DNA of 64,000 bases from Dysgonamonadaceae bacterium (GCA_031254645.1 JAIRUA010000017.1:124001-188000); one strand, 5' to 3'; shown: positions 47,661-57,415, numbered from the stretch's first letter. Translations and numbers: made by a program. The notes: generated by a model not told the origin, from the letters alone.

Positions 47661-47674
47661 CGTGCACGTACACA
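47661..47674. promoter_or_regulatory. Operator-like palindrome at the start of the Gfo/DUF1080 operon
   Basis: The minus strand reads TGTGTACGTGCACG, close to the two sites upstream of the susC gene at 54165. It lies 11 bp downstream of the -7 box, over the expected start of transcription, a repressor-like position. Confidence 0.5.
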
Positions 47675-47685
47675 ATATTAAATAG

Positions 47686-47716
47686 CAAAGGTATTTAAAA
47701 TATAAAATATTTCGAA
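47686..47716 (-). promoter_or_regulatory. Predicted promoter of the Gfo/DUF1080 operon
   Basis: On the minus strand TTCG (47713-47716), 19 bp, TACCTTTG (47686-47693). Leader of about 185 nt to the ATG at 47493. Confidence 0.55.
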
Positions 47717-47746
47717 AACCGGAGCGTTAAAAATACAAAAACAAAA

Positions 47747-49000
47747 CTATCTACTCAAATTTCGATACCGTACCAATGCTTCCAAAAAATAATAATCGGC
47801 ATAAACCAATGGAACATCTACCTCAAATATGCGAGGCATATTGCCAACACTGTGCATCAACAAGAAATTTGCATTTGCCCCCAATTCGGCTCTGTATGCA
47901 GGTGATGCTAAGCTGTGAAGCATTTTTATCGCCGTGTCGATATACGATTGATTGTTAGCCAACTGCCCTAACTCAAACAACGCCGAACAAACAATTGCGG
48001 CAGCAGAAACATCTCTAAACTCCCCTAACCCTTGCACTTCATATACACGAGATCTGTGCCCCGGTGTATATCCTTCTACTCCCACGTGAAAATCCCAAAC
48101 CGGTATCAGATCTTCCGGCAAATGGCTTAGGAAATAGTCGGTCGCCTTCACCGCCATATCAAGATATCGTTTGTAACCTGTTTCGCGGTACGTCATTGTG
48201 TATCCGTATATTGCCCAAGCTTGCCCGCGCGCCCAAGTGGAGTTGTCGCTATACCCTTGATCGGTGTATTTGCCCAATACGGTTGGACTTTCGGGGTCGA
48301 AACAAACGACGTGATAAGTACCGAAATCTTCCTTAAATTGGTGTTCGATAGTGGCATCGGCGTGTTTTATGGCTATGTCGTAGAATTTTTCATCGCCGGT
48401 GGTTTCCGATGCGTAGAAAAGCAGCTCCAAGTTCATCATATTGTCGATGATTACAGGGAAATGATACACAGTCGTGTCGCAACCCCAAGGTCTAAATCTG
48501 TTCCACGACTTAATCACGCCCGGTTTTTCGTCAAAACGTGTTATCAACGAACCGGCGCTTTCTATCAAGATTTCTCTGTCGCCAGGTTTTGGCGCCAAAC
48601 GCAGTGCATTGCCGTAACTGCAATACATCATAAAACCAATATCGTGATTTCCGGTAAATGATTTTGCCGGCTCCAGCGATTCCGTCCATTTTCTTGCCTC
48701 GTCTCCCCACTTGGCGTCACCTGTCAGTTCGTAGAGATACCACAATGTGCCGGGGAAAAAGCCCGATGTCCAGTCAAACATACCCCTTTGGGTTAGTTCA
48801 CCGTTTTCGTCCGTTGAACGGGGTAAGTTTCTGCCTGTCGGCTCTCCCAAAACTTGTAGCATCTTTTCCGTTTGAGCAGCGGCAAAGGCTACATTTTCGT
48901 TGATAAAGTTTTCTTTTTCTCTTTGTTTGTTGTTGCAAGCTGTCAATAATGAAATAATGACAAATGCGAAAAGGAGTGATTTGAAATTTCTGAAATTCAT
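47747..49000 (-). CDS. GH88-family unsaturated glucuronyl hydrolase (lipoprotein)
   Basis: A 417-residue lipoprotein (LTAC, Cys 22) with an (alpha/alpha)6 barrel of GH88: RGMFDWTSGFFPGTLWYLYE, NHDIGFMMYCSYGNAL (catalytic Asp region), PVIIDNMMNLELLFYAS (second Asp), SDNSTWARGQAWAIYGYTM and SAAAIVCSALFELG. GH88 enzymes remove the 4,5-unsaturated uronic acid that lyases leave on oligosaccharides, by hydration. It lies after susD in the same direction, across a strong hairpin. No lyase gene is in the window, so it must act on products made elsewhere. Confidence 0.93.
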   Translation of the reverse strand: MNFRNFKSLLFAFVIISLLTACNNKQREKENFINENVAFAAAQTEKMLQVLGEPTGRNLPRSTDENGELTQRGMFDWTSGFFPGTLWYLYELTGDAKWGDEARKWTESLEPAKSFTGNHDIGFMMYCSYGNALRLAPKPGDREILIESAGSLITRFDEKPGVIKSWNRFRPWGCDTTVYHFPVIIDNMMNLELLFYASETTGDEKFYDIAIKHADATIEHQFKEDFGTYHVVCFDPESPTVLGKYTDQGYSDNSTWARGQAWAIYGYTMTYRETGYKRYLDMAVKATDYFLSHLPEDLIPVWDFHVGVEGYTPGHRSRVYEVQGLGEFRDVSAAAIVCSALFELGQLANNQSYIDTAIKMLHSLASPAYRAELGANANFLLMHSVGNMPRIFEVDVPLVYADYYFLEALVRYRNLSR

Positions 49001-49047
49001 TTCTTTATTTTTTAGCGTTTATTTGGTTGGTTACGAGTTACAGAGTA

Positions 49048-49103
49048 CGTCTTGAAAGAACACAGATAACAATAATGCGTGTTATCTGCGTTCTTTCAAG
49101 ACG
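49048..49103 (-). promoter_or_regulatory. Long hairpin between susD and the GH88 gene
   Basis: The 23 bases at 49048-49070 pair with 49081-49103 with one mismatch, loop of 10. There is no T tract on the minus strand after it, so it is more likely an RNA-stability or processing element than an intrinsic terminator. Confidence 0.65.
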
Positions 49104-49120
49104 ATTTCTTTTCTATACCC

Positions 49121-50959
49121 TCATCTATTGGGGTGGTCAATCGGCGGAATGTTATACTCAGTTCCCGCGTATCCGATGTTTTGATTTATACGGCCCTGCA
49201 TATTGGCAGCTATAGCCCCTTCAGGGATGGGCCACAGAATATGAAATGGCGCCATTGTGTAATAATTGCCCATAGCTGTACGGACATCCTGGTTGTAAAA
49301 ATCGGTAACTTTCATAATGTGGTCAAACCAGAAATTGGACTCAGAAAATCGCTCAAGTGTGTAGGTTGTGCCGAGATACGTTGTTCTTCCGGTTTGAGCA
49401 TACAGATAAGCAATCCGTGTCAGCTCGGTTTTACGCGCTTCTTCGTAAAACAGTTCTCTAGCACGCTCATCAATAATCATCCGCATATCCACTTCGGCTG
49501 CTGCGATAGGACGTGCGCCGGCTCTTACCCTTATCCGGTTTATATCGGCTGCCGCAAGGTCGGGGCGATTTGTCCAATAATAAGCTTCGGCTCTCAGCAG
49601 ATAGGTTGCGGCAAGGCGGAATATATACCAATCGTTGTTGCTGCCGCGCCAGTTGTTTACCCTGTGTTCAGGTACATTTATCTTGTAGTGAGGCCAGCCA
49701 AACCAGCTGCGTATGGTGTCATTAACATTCAATACGTTTTTGTCCAAAGGTTGCCCATACCATTGCGTACCGCGAAGTGCGGGATTGTTGATCCTTATAT
49801 TTTCCATATCCACCCAGTTGCGCGAAGTTGTGTCGCGGCGCAAGTCGGTATTATCCAATCCCCATATCAAACGTTGATGATACCAGGTATTGCGAAGCGT
49901 TCCGATTCCGCGTCCAAGTTCCGCTAAATACGGATTTTGATTGTTATCCAAAGCTATATTGATGTTGGTAACGGGTGTCTGTATCTGTCCGGTTGCCATC
50001 CACCAAGGCGTTGCATTGCGCATTGTTTCCAAGCCTACCGGTGTGGATACTCCCGATACTCCGGGCTCATCCAGTACAACATATATCACTTCACGATTTG
50101 CCGGAATCCTTTTGTTTTCGGAACGATGCAAATCCCAGATAATGTTTCGATTGGGGTCGTTTGCATTGATGCCAAATCTGTTTTCCATCAAACTGTGCGT
50201 ACCTCCGTTGATGAGTTTTGTAGCCGATGCGATAGCGTCTTCAAATTCGCCAAGTGCCAGGTTGATTTTTGTAAGCAGATGAAGCACTGCTCCTTGATTA
50301 ACCATTCCTCTGTTCGTAACCGCAGGTAAAATATCAACTATTCTGTCTAAATCGTCTTTTATATGACGAAGGGTTACCCGTCTTTGGGTAGAATAGAAGT
50401 CGAATCGCGGCGTAGCTACTTCGGATACGATAAGTGGTATGTCGCCAAACTGATGTACCAAACGGTAATAACGAAACGCACGGTGGAAGTAGGCGTTTGC
50501 CAAAATTGTCATTTTTTGTTCTTCGCTGTCAAACCGGACATTTTCCGCCCTTGTTATGATGGTATTTGCATCGCTTATCCCTTTGTAGAGACGATCCCAA
50601 TAGAGGAAAATTCTTGGTCCGTCAGTCAAATCTCTCATATTGGCGCTCGGTATTATTTGAGCGATCAGGTCTTGCGGCGCACTTCGTGTGTCCGTTTTAC
50701 CGTCCACCACCATATCCGACCATATCAGTTCGTTTCCGAATACCACCGGCTGACCAGTTGCTGTCGGATAAAATTCCAGAAAGCGCAAATCGCGATTCAG
50801 CATGTGTGTTGCTGTCATCAAACCCTGCGGGGTGTTTAAGGCGTTTTCGGGTGTATAAAACGAGAGGGGTTTTGGGTCGAGCCACCCCTCACAGCTGTTT
50901 GCCAAAAAAGAAAATGCAATCAAGCTGATAACTATCTTTATATTATTGAAATTTTTCAT
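49121..50959 (-). CDS. SusD/RagB-like surface glycan-binding lipoprotein
   Basis: A 612-residue lipoprotein (LANSC, Cys 23, then EGWLDPKPLSFYTPENAL). ILANAYFHRAFRYYRLVHQFGD and IFRLAATYLLRAEAYYWTNR are the RagB/SusD TPR helices, and IDERARELFYEEARKTELTR is the C-terminal signature. It is 14 bp after its susC partner and is expected to bind the glycan on the surface. Longer than the two other SusD proteins in the window. Confidence 0.95.
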   Translation of the reverse strand: MKNFNNIKIVISLIAFSFLANSCEGWLDPKPLSFYTPENALNTPQGLMTATHMLNRDLRFLEFYPTATGQPVVFGNELIWSDMVVDGKTDTRSAPQDLIAQIIPSANMRDLTDGPRIFLYWDRLYKGISDANTIITRAENVRFDSEEQKMTILANAYFHRAFRYYRLVHQFGDIPLIVSEVATPRFDFYSTQRRVTLRHIKDDLDRIVDILPAVTNRGMVNQGAVLHLLTKINLALGEFEDAIASATKLINGGTHSLMENRFGINANDPNRNIIWDLHRSENKRIPANREVIYVVLDEPGVSGVSTPVGLETMRNATPWWMATGQIQTPVTNINIALDNNQNPYLAELGRGIGTLRNTWYHQRLIWGLDNTDLRRDTTSRNWVDMENIRINNPALRGTQWYGQPLDKNVLNVNDTIRSWFGWPHYKINVPEHRVNNWRGSNNDWYIFRLAATYLLRAEAYYWTNRPDLAAADINRIRVRAGARPIAAAEVDMRMIIDERARELFYEEARKTELTRIAYLYAQTGRTTYLGTTYTLERFSESNFWFDHIMKVTDFYNQDVRTAMGNYYTMAPFHILWPIPEGAIAANMQGRINQNIGYAGTEYNIPPIDHPNR

Positions 50960-50973
50960 ACAATTTTTAAGTT

Positions 50974-53900
50974 TTAAAACGTTACATTTAATCCAAACTG
51001 TACCGATCTTGGTACGTTATTGTCGGTTTGCGGGTCTTGTCCGGGCCAATTAGAAAAATAATGCAGATTTCTTACTGACAGGTTGAGGTTTAGCGCTTCT
51101 ACCCCCAAGTTTGCGAGTGTAGCGCGTGGCACCTGATAACCAATTGACACATTTTCCAAGCGAACAAAATCGGCTCTTCGCCATATACTGAAAGAAACGG
51201 GTTGATTAGTGCCCAAACGCGAATACTGGTTTGAAGGGTTTTCCGGTGTCCAGTACGGATTTTTGATTCGGTTGTTGACATTGAGCAACTGATGGGTATT
51301 TATCGCTCTATTATAACTGCGCATATGACCCAAGTAAGAGAACATATTGACCGAAAACACAAAATCACGAAACGTGAAGGAGTTCCGCATACTCATTCTC
51401 ACCGGCGGAACGGTTAAGCCTAAAAACTCTTTATCCTCATTGGTGTACTCTCCGTCACCGTTTTTATCCCAGATTTTGAAGTCGCCCGGACCTAAATTGC
51501 GAGCTTTTGCAGCTGCGTCCATTTCCTCGCCTTCCTGCCATACGCCTATAATCTTCCAGTCCCAGATTTGATCCATAGAGCGACCGATAAAGCGTCCGTT
51601 TTGAATGTCATCAGCTTCTCTTTGTCCGATAATGTTTCCGGTTGCATCGTATATATTTTCCATCAATCCGTGCAGACGATTGATTCGACTTTCGTTGTAA
51701 GAAAATGCGAAGTCGGTCGTCCACGTAAAATCGCGGGTGCGAATATTATGTGAACTGAGCGATAGCTCAAACCCTTGGTTTTGCACCTCTCCGATGTTAC
51801 TCATCACGTTATCAAAGCCAATGATGTTGGGGAGTCGGCGCTGCATAAGTAAGTCATTGGTGATGGAGCGATACATGTCCAAACTACCGGTAAGGCGATT
51901 GCCTAAAAATGCAAAATCAAGCCCAATGTTGTAGGCGGTTGTGGTTTCCCATTTCAAGTTGTGATTTGCCATTCTGTTGGCGTAATAGGTATTTACGATG
52001 GAAGTTACACCGGTTGTCGGATTCGTGATAAAATACCTTTGAGCAGCCATACTCATCAGTGCATCGTAGATACCTACATCACGGTTACCGTTTTGTCCCC
52101 ACGAGAGTCGGAGTCTTCCGAAGTTAAACCATTCGAGTTCGGGAAAGAAATTTTCTTCCGTAAACGACCATCCTGCTGCCAAAGACGGAAAAACGGCATA
52201 CGGATTACTGCTTCCGAAGGCTGAAAATCCGTCGCGTCTTATCGTTGCGGTAAGCAGATAACGGTTGTCGAACGTGTAGTGTGCCCTTCCCATTAATGCA
52301 GAGGCTGTCCGGTAGGTATCGTCGCTGGTGATGGAAGAGACGGTAGCAAACCCCATTCCGTGGAATCCAAGCGCGTCATCGGGCTCAAAGTTTCCGCCCT
52401 GCATGTTGTCCATCCATGTTTTTTGTTGCTCTAGATTGAACAGCGCAGTGAAATCGAAGAAATGTTTTTCGTGCTGCTTTGTCCATTTCAGCAGGTTGTC
52501 TAATTGCCACAGAAAAGTTTTGTTGTTTTGTCGCTCTCCGGTGTTAGTCGTATTCGCAGGATTTACCCTTGGATCATCGGTAGAACGATGTATGCGTATG
52601 TTTTGCCAACTGAAACGAGGTGCGTAGGTTGTTTGGAGTGAGAATCCGAATGGCAGTTGCGCCCTCAAAAAGGTAGAAACATTGAGCACATTGATGTCAT
52701 TTTCTCTTTTCGTGTAATATCTACTTAGGAACGGATTTGGCTGATTGGAATTTTCCGTAAGATGTTGGGTTAGCTTGCCCTCGTCGTTGTAAATTCTTCC
52801 GAAAGGCGTTGCCGTGCGGTATCTGGTGTCTTCTAAGGCAGTCCCTCCTTCATCACGTGCAATAAACTGCGACTGGATTCCGTACGATAACCATCGGTTG
52901 GCACGGGTTTCCAAGTTCAAACGCGCACGCACGGCAGAAAACCGGTCGCCTATCAAGTTGCCCTGATTGTGGACATGATTTAATGAGGTGAAATAGGAAG
53001 TTTCGCCCTGTTTTCCCGATACACTTACGGAGTAATCTTGCGTCAATGCGGTTTGATATGTCAAATCTATCCAGTTTACGACATTTCCATCTAAAATATT
53101 TCGAATTTCAGTGGGTTCAAATCTCAAACGAGTGAGCCACATTCTGCGAAGATTATCCAAATCTCCGCCATAGTCTGCACCCTCGAGCCATTCGGTGCGC
53201 TCGGCACCGCTGAGTTTAGTTGGGTCTTTGAAATAATAAGCCGGACGACCGGGATTTTGTGCCCTCATTACATCACCGCGGAAATCAATAAATTCGTTGC
53301 CCTGATAAACCGGCGCTAAGGAGTTTACGAAGTTCCAGCCTATGATGGAGCTAAAACGGACGACCGGTTTTTCGCTCGCTCCCCTTTTGGTAGTGATAAG
53401 AATGACACCATTGGCAGCTCTAGCTCCGAAAACGGCGGTTGAACTGGCATCTTTCAACACATCTATGCGTTCGATGTCATTGGGGTTGATGTCGGTCAGC
53501 TGTCCGAAGTAGATAACTCCGTCTAATACAAGCAGTGGAGCGTTTTGTGAGTTGCCTCTAAAGTTGTTTCGCCCACGAATAAGGATGTTATCCACATTTC
53601 CTTTGGCATTGGTGGCAACACCTACCGACAATCCGGGAACGCCTGTTCTTAACAAATCCTGTACGGTGCCTGGTTGTTCTCGTTCTAATGCTTGCGCGTT
53701 GATCATTCCTACTGCTCCCGTAAGATCGCTTCTTCTCATTGTGCCATAACCCACGACAATCAGTTCGTCAAGAAAACTTGACTCTTCTGCCATCACAATG
53801 TTTATGACACTTCTCGTGCCAACAACAATTGTTTGTGTCTCAAATCCGACATACGTAACAGTCAATGTTGGATTTGGTGTAGTAAGCGTCAGTGTGAAGT

Positions 53901-54165
53901 TTCCGTCAATGTCGGTAATAGTTCCGTTGGTAGTTCCGGTCTCTATTACGTTTACGCCGATAAGGGGATCGCCGGTGTTATCGGCAATGTGTCCGGCAAC
54001 GGATCTGTTTTGTTGCTGATAATCAGCAGATTTTACCCCCCCCATTTTTTCTGCCGCGAGACCGTGAGCGGAAAAAGAGAATAGTAAAACTACCATAACG
54101 CCCCATAACAGCGGGGATTTTGTTCTTTTTTGAAAACAACTGTGCTTCATTTTTTTTAAATTCAT
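50974..54165 (-). CDS. SusC/RagA-family TonB-linked outer-membrane transporter
   Basis: A 1063-residue SusC with signal peptide (ending GLAAE, about residue 39), a carboxypeptidase-regulatory-like domain (VAGHIADNTGDPLIGVNV), a plug with LLVLDGVIYFGQL and ARAANGVILITTKRG, and a barrel ending FGLNVTF. No STN domain. Its operon (susC, susD, GH88) has a well-formed promoter with an operator-like palindrome at the start of transcription. Its neighbours (GH88, GH28, uxaAB, sulfatase) suggest an acidic polysaccharide substrate. Confidence 0.96.
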   Translation of the reverse strand: MNLKKMKHSCFQKRTKSPLLWGVMVVLLFSFSAHGLAAEKMGGVKSADYQQQNRSVAGHIADNTGDPLIGVNVIETGTTNGTITDIDGNFTLTLTTPNPTLTVTYVGFETQTIVVGTRSVINIVMAEESSFLDELIVVGYGTMRRSDLTGAVGMINAQALEREQPGTVQDLLRTGVPGLSVGVATNAKGNVDNILIRGRNNFRGNSQNAPLLVLDGVIYFGQLTDINPNDIERIDVLKDASSTAVFGARAANGVILITTKRGASEKPVVRFSSIIGWNFVNSLAPVYQGNEFIDFRGDVMRAQNPGRPAYYFKDPTKLSGAERTEWLEGADYGGDLDNLRRMWLTRLRFEPTEIRNILDGNVVNWIDLTYQTALTQDYSVSVSGKQGETSYFTSLNHVHNQGNLIGDRFSAVRARLNLETRANRWLSYGIQSQFIARDEGGTALEDTRYRTATPFGRIYNDEGKLTQHLTENSNQPNPFLSRYYTKRENDINVLNVSTFLRAQLPFGFSLQTTYAPRFSWQNIRIHRSTDDPRVNPANTTNTGERQNNKTFLWQLDNLLKWTKQHEKHFFDFTALFNLEQQKTWMDNMQGGNFEPDDALGFHGMGFATVSSITSDDTYRTASALMGRAHYTFDNRYLLTATIRRDGFSAFGSSNPYAVFPSLAAGWSFTEENFFPELEWFNFGRLRLSWGQNGNRDVGIYDALMSMAAQRYFITNPTTGVTSIVNTYYANRMANHNLKWETTTAYNIGLDFAFLGNRLTGSLDMYRSITNDLLMQRRLPNIIGFDNVMSNIGEVQNQGFELSLSSHNIRTRDFTWTTDFAFSYNESRINRLHGLMENIYDATGNIIGQREADDIQNGRFIGRSMDQIWDWKIIGVWQEGEEMDAAAKARNLGPGDFKIWDKNGDGEYTNEDKEFLGLTVPPVRMSMRNSFTFRDFVFSVNMFSYLGHMRSYNRAINTHQLLNVNNRIKNPYWTPENPSNQYSRLGTNQPVSFSIWRRADFVRLENVSIGYQVPRATLANLGVEALNLNLSVRNLHYFSNWPGQDPQTDNNVPRSVQFGLNVTF

Positions 54166-54211
54166 AATACTTTTGTTCTTTTGTAGTTATTATCCTTAAA
54201 TGCGTTTTAAG

Positions 54212-54225
54212 TGTGCACGCGCACA
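54212..54225. promoter_or_regulatory. Operator-like palindrome, susC-proximal site
   Basis: TGTGCACGCGCACA, an inverted repeat with five of six paired positions, 47 bp before the susC ATG within the leader. Confidence 0.5.
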
Positions 54226-54290
54226 TTTTATGAAAAAAGACTCATTATAAGCGTGTTGAAGATCCACATTCTATCCTCGAACTCAGAAAC

Positions 54291-54304
54291 TGTGTACATA
54301 CACA
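54291..54304. promoter_or_regulatory. Operator-like palindrome over the susC transcription start
   Basis: TGTGTACATACACA: arms TGTGTA and TACACA pair perfectly. It ends 3 bp from the -7 box at 54308, so a bound protein would block RNA polymerase. Confidence 0.55.
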
Positions 54305-54307
54305 GCA

Positions 54308-54338
54308 CAAAAATATGAATAGATTATTTAATAGCAAA
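54308..54338 (-). promoter_or_regulatory. Predicted promoter of the susC-susD-GH88 operon
   Basis: On the minus strand TTTG (54335-54338), 19 bp, TATTTTTG (54308-54315), a full consensus match. Leader of about 135 nt. Confidence 0.7.
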
Positions 54339-54412
54339 GATTTTAATGTTAATTTTTCGCCGTAATGGTTTTTGAGTGATTATTTTAACATTTCAAGTAT
54401 TGAGTTGGTTAA

Positions 54413-54462
54413 TAAAAAAGATTCAAAAATTCAATCTTTAAACTTTGAATTTTTGAATCTTT
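54413..54462 (-). terminator. Intrinsic terminator of uxaB-uxaA
   Basis: An 18-bp perfect stem (54417-54434 with 54445-54462) and, on the minus strand, a T-rich run (54413-54419). It lies 20 bp after the uxaA stop. Confidence 0.85.
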
Positions 54463-54482
54463 GAGTTTTTGAGTTTTTGAAC

Positions 54483-55970
54483 TTACAACGTTACTCCCGT
54501 CTTAAAAATAGCGACTTCTTTGAATCCGATTTTCTCGTGATGCAAATGTCTGCCATTGCAGGTTTCGATGATAAAGTCGATAAATGATGTCAATGTCTCT
54601 TCCATTGTTTCTCCTTCGAGCAAAACGCCCGCATCGAAATCAATCCAATTACGTTTGAAACGATAGAGTTGGCTATTGGTAGAAATTTTCATCGTAGGCA
54701 CAAAACTGCCAAACGGCGTTCCACGACCGGTGGTAAATAACACCAATTGACAACCCGAAAAAGCAAGCGCCGATGCCGCCACTAAATCGTTTCCGGGCGA
54801 ATTGAGCAAATTCAGTCCTTTGACGGTCAGTTTTTCCGTGTAATCCAACACATCTACCACTTGCGAATCGCCGCCTTTTTGGGTGCAACCCAACGATTTC
54901 TCTTCGAGTGTGGTGATGCCTCCCGCTTTGTTGCCGGGCGAAGGATTTTCGTAAATCGGCTGTTCGTATTTGCGAAAATAGTCTTTGAAGTTGTTGATAA
55001 GCAAAACAGTATCATCAAAAATCTGTTCGGTTTTGGCTTGATTCATCAAAATGGTTTCCGCGCCAAACATTTCGGGTACTTCCGTGAGAATGGTGCTGCC
55101 GCCCTGCGCAATGAGCCAGTCGGAAAACTGTCCTGCCAGCGGATTGGCAGTAATGCCCGAAAAACCGTCGCTGCCACCGCATTTCAATCCTATTTTCAGT
55201 GCCGAAAGCGGTTGCGTTGTTCTTTTATCGTGGCGCATATGCTCTACGAGTTCTTTCATCAACTCGAAACCGATTTCGAGTTCGTCTTCTACCTCTTGTG
55301 CGATAAGAAAACGTACACGTTTTTCGTTCCACTCGTTCATTACAACTTTAAAGTCTGCCATTTGATTATTTTCACAACCTAAACCGAGCACGAGTACACC
55401 GCCGGCGTTGGGGTGTTTTGCGAGGGCTGCCAATGCTTTTTGTGTAGTGATGTGGTCGTCGCCGAGTTGCGAACAGCCGTAATTGTGTGCATAAACGCGA
55501 ACATCGTCGATGTGGCTCACATCAAGTTCGGCTTTTATTCTGTCTACAATTCGTTGCGCTTGTCCGTTTACACAACCTACGGTGGGTACAATCCATAGTT
55601 CATTGCGAATACCCACATCGCCATTGTAACGCTCGTATCCTTGAAACGTGAGGTCGCTTTTTGGAATATTCAACTTGTGAAAAATCGGATTATAGGTGTA
55701 TTCCAAATTGTCATGAAGATTTGTTTTCACATTGTGCGTGTGCACGTGCACACCGCAAGCAATAGGAACAATAGTGTGCCCGATGGGATTGCCGAATTTG
55801 ATAATATTTTCCCCTTTTTCGATGTCGCAAATGGAAAATTTATGCCCTGTTTCTATATCGCTTTTTAACGTAACACAAACCCCGTTACTCAACATAATGC
55901 TTTCGCCTTGCGCAAGATTTTCCAGTGCAACGCAAACGTTGTCTTTAGGGTTTATTAGAATGTACTTCAT
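54483..55970 (-). CDS. uxaA: Altronate dehydratase (UxaA family)
   Basis: A 495-residue cytoplasmic protein: a SAF domain at about 1-90 (IPIACGVHVHTHNVKTNL at its end) and the altronate dehydratase core with GYERYNGDVGIRNELWIVPTVGCVNGQA, VLGLGCENNQM, LKCGGSDGFSGITANP and FTTGRGTPFGSFVPTMKIST. These motifs, with conserved Cys and His, are those of altronate/galactarate dehydratases. It converts D-altronate to 2-keto-3-deoxygluconate. It overlaps uxaB by 4 bp (ATGA), so both are made together. Confidence 0.96.
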   Translation of the reverse strand: MKYILINPKDNVCVALENLAQGESIMLSNGVCVTLKSDIETGHKFSICDIEKGENIIKFGNPIGHTIVPIACGVHVHTHNVKTNLHDNLEYTYNPIFHKLNIPKSDLTFQGYERYNGDVGIRNELWIVPTVGCVNGQAQRIVDRIKAELDVSHIDDVRVYAHNYGCSQLGDDHITTQKALAALAKHPNAGGVLVLGLGCENNQMADFKVVMNEWNEKRVRFLIAQEVEDELEIGFELMKELVEHMRHDKRTTQPLSALKIGLKCGGSDGFSGITANPLAGQFSDWLIAQGGSTILTEVPEMFGAETILMNQAKTEQIFDDTVLLINNFKDYFRKYEQPIYENPSPGNKAGGITTLEEKSLGCTQKGGDSQVVDVLDYTEKLTVKGLNLLNSPGNDLVAASALAFSGCQLVLFTTGRGTPFGSFVPTMKISTNSQLYRFKRNWIDFDAGVLLEGETMEETLTSFIDFIIETCNGRHLHHEKIGFKEVAIFKTGVTL

Positions 55971-57403
55971 ATCATTTCCTCCAATGCAGCTTTAATGCCT
56001 TTTGTCAGAATGGTTTCGACGCCCTTCGTTACTTCATCAATAAAATACGGAATGTCGGCAAGGTTTTCCGTCCATATTTGTTGGTTGTTTACTACGGCAC
56101 TTACCCACCCTTTTATGTCGTTTTCATTGAACGACGAACGGATAAATTCAACAAATTCGGGTGTATCATTTGCCGTGAAATTGGCGCCCGACTTTCCGCT
56201 GTATAATATCAGCATTGCTGCAAAAGAGAAAGTAGTAAGCGGCGCTTTTTTACCCAGTTTCGTAAAATTATCCTTCACCGTTGGGAAATCACGCGTTTCC
56301 CATTTCGAAAGAGAATTGAGCGAAATATCTTTCAAATAATGCTTGATAAACGGATTGTAGAAACGCTCTACTATTTTTCCGGCAAACGCTTTCAATTCTT
56401 CGGGATTGCCGTCGATAACAGGCAACACTTCGGTTTCTACCATTTTGTGGATAAATTGCTCTACTTCGGGCGTGTTGAACGCATCTTTTACCGTTTCGCA
56501 ACCCATCAGAATGCCCACCTGCGTCATTGCTGTGTGTGCACCGTTAAGGATACGCACTTTTTCCGAACGGAACGGACGAATATCGTCCATAAACAACACG
56601 TTGTATCCGGCTTTGTCTAATGGCAGTTTTTCTTTGATTGAACTGTCGCCGCCGATTGCCCACACATGGAAATACTCGCCTTTTACTACCAAATTATCAT
56701 CGAATTCAATTTCTTGTTTGATTTCGTCAATGTTATCTTTCGGGAATCCGGTAACGATGCGATCAACAAGCGTGTCGTAGAATCCACAGTTTTCGTTTAT
56801 CCATTTTTCAAAATCGCTACCTAGCTTGTTGAATGTTGCGTGTTTCAACACATATTCTTTCAACGTTGAGCCGTTGTCTTCGATGAGTTCGCAACACACA
56901 AAGTGCAATCCTTTGCTTGGGGCACCGTTGAATTTTTTGAATCTTTCGAACAACAATGCGGTTATTTTTGCGGGAAAAGATTTTGGCGGTTTTGCCGTTA
57001 AATCGTCGCCCTCTTCGTAGCGAATACCTGCTTCGGTAGTATTTGAAAAAATCAGCTCTAATTCATCGCTCAAAAACAGTTCGCGATAGGTTTCATATTG
57101 CGAATAGGGATTGCAGATATTCTCTACTGATTTTACGAGTGAAACTTCTTTCACAGGTTGTTTATCTTTAATGCCTTCCAAATAAACGTGATACAGGCAA
57201 TCTTGCTTCTCGAAAATGCTTTTCAACGCTTCGCCGCCTTCAATGGGTTGGATGATAGCGATTCCGTGATTCATAACACCTTTTTCGTTGGCGCCGTCAA
57301 TCATCAAATCGACAAAGGCTCTTAGAAAGTTTCCTTCGCCGAATTGAAGAATTTTTACGGGACGGTCTGTTTTTTGTACGGTTGTTTTGTTTAATGATTT
57401 CAT
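55967..57403 (-). CDS. uxaB: Tagaturonate reductase (altronate oxidoreductase)
   Basis: A 478-residue mannitol-dehydrogenase-family protein: NAD-binding VKILQFGEGNFLRAFVDLMI at the N-terminus, IFSNTTEAGIRYEEGDDL, GLHFVCCELIEDNGSTLK, GFYDTLVDRIVTGFP, and the C-terminal helical domain with KVRILNGAHTAMTQVGILMG, which has the conserved Lys and His. It reduces D-tagaturonate to D-altronate. With uxaA it forms the middle of the galacturonate pathway; uronate isomerase (uxaC) is not in the window. A long hairpin lies just before its start. Confidence 0.95.
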   Translation of the reverse strand: MKSLNKTTVQKTDRPVKILQFGEGNFLRAFVDLMIDGANEKGVMNHGIAIIQPIEGGEALKSIFEKQDCLYHVYLEGIKDKQPVKEVSLVKSVENICNPYSQYETYRELFLSDELELIFSNTTEAGIRYEEGDDLTAKPPKSFPAKITALLFERFKKFNGAPSKGLHFVCCELIEDNGSTLKEYVLKHATFNKLGSDFEKWINENCGFYDTLVDRIVTGFPKDNIDEIKQEIEFDDNLVVKGEYFHVWAIGGDSSIKEKLPLDKAGYNVLFMDDIRPFRSEKVRILNGAHTAMTQVGILMGCETVKDAFNTPEVEQFIHKMVETEVLPVIDGNPEELKAFAGKIVERFYNPFIKHYLKDISLNSLSKWETRDFPTVKDNFTKLGKKAPLTTFSFAAMLILYSGKSGANFTANDTPEFVEFIRSSFNENDIKGWVSAVVNNQQIWTENLADIPYFIDEVTKGVETILTKGIKAALEEMI

Positions 57404-57415
57404 ATTTTATGAATT

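Noticed and set aside
55738..55753. A perfect GTGTGCACGTGCACAC palindrome resembling the proposed operator
   Set aside because: It lies inside uxaA and encodes the conserved HVHTH segment at the end of the SAF domain, so the pattern is explained by the protein.
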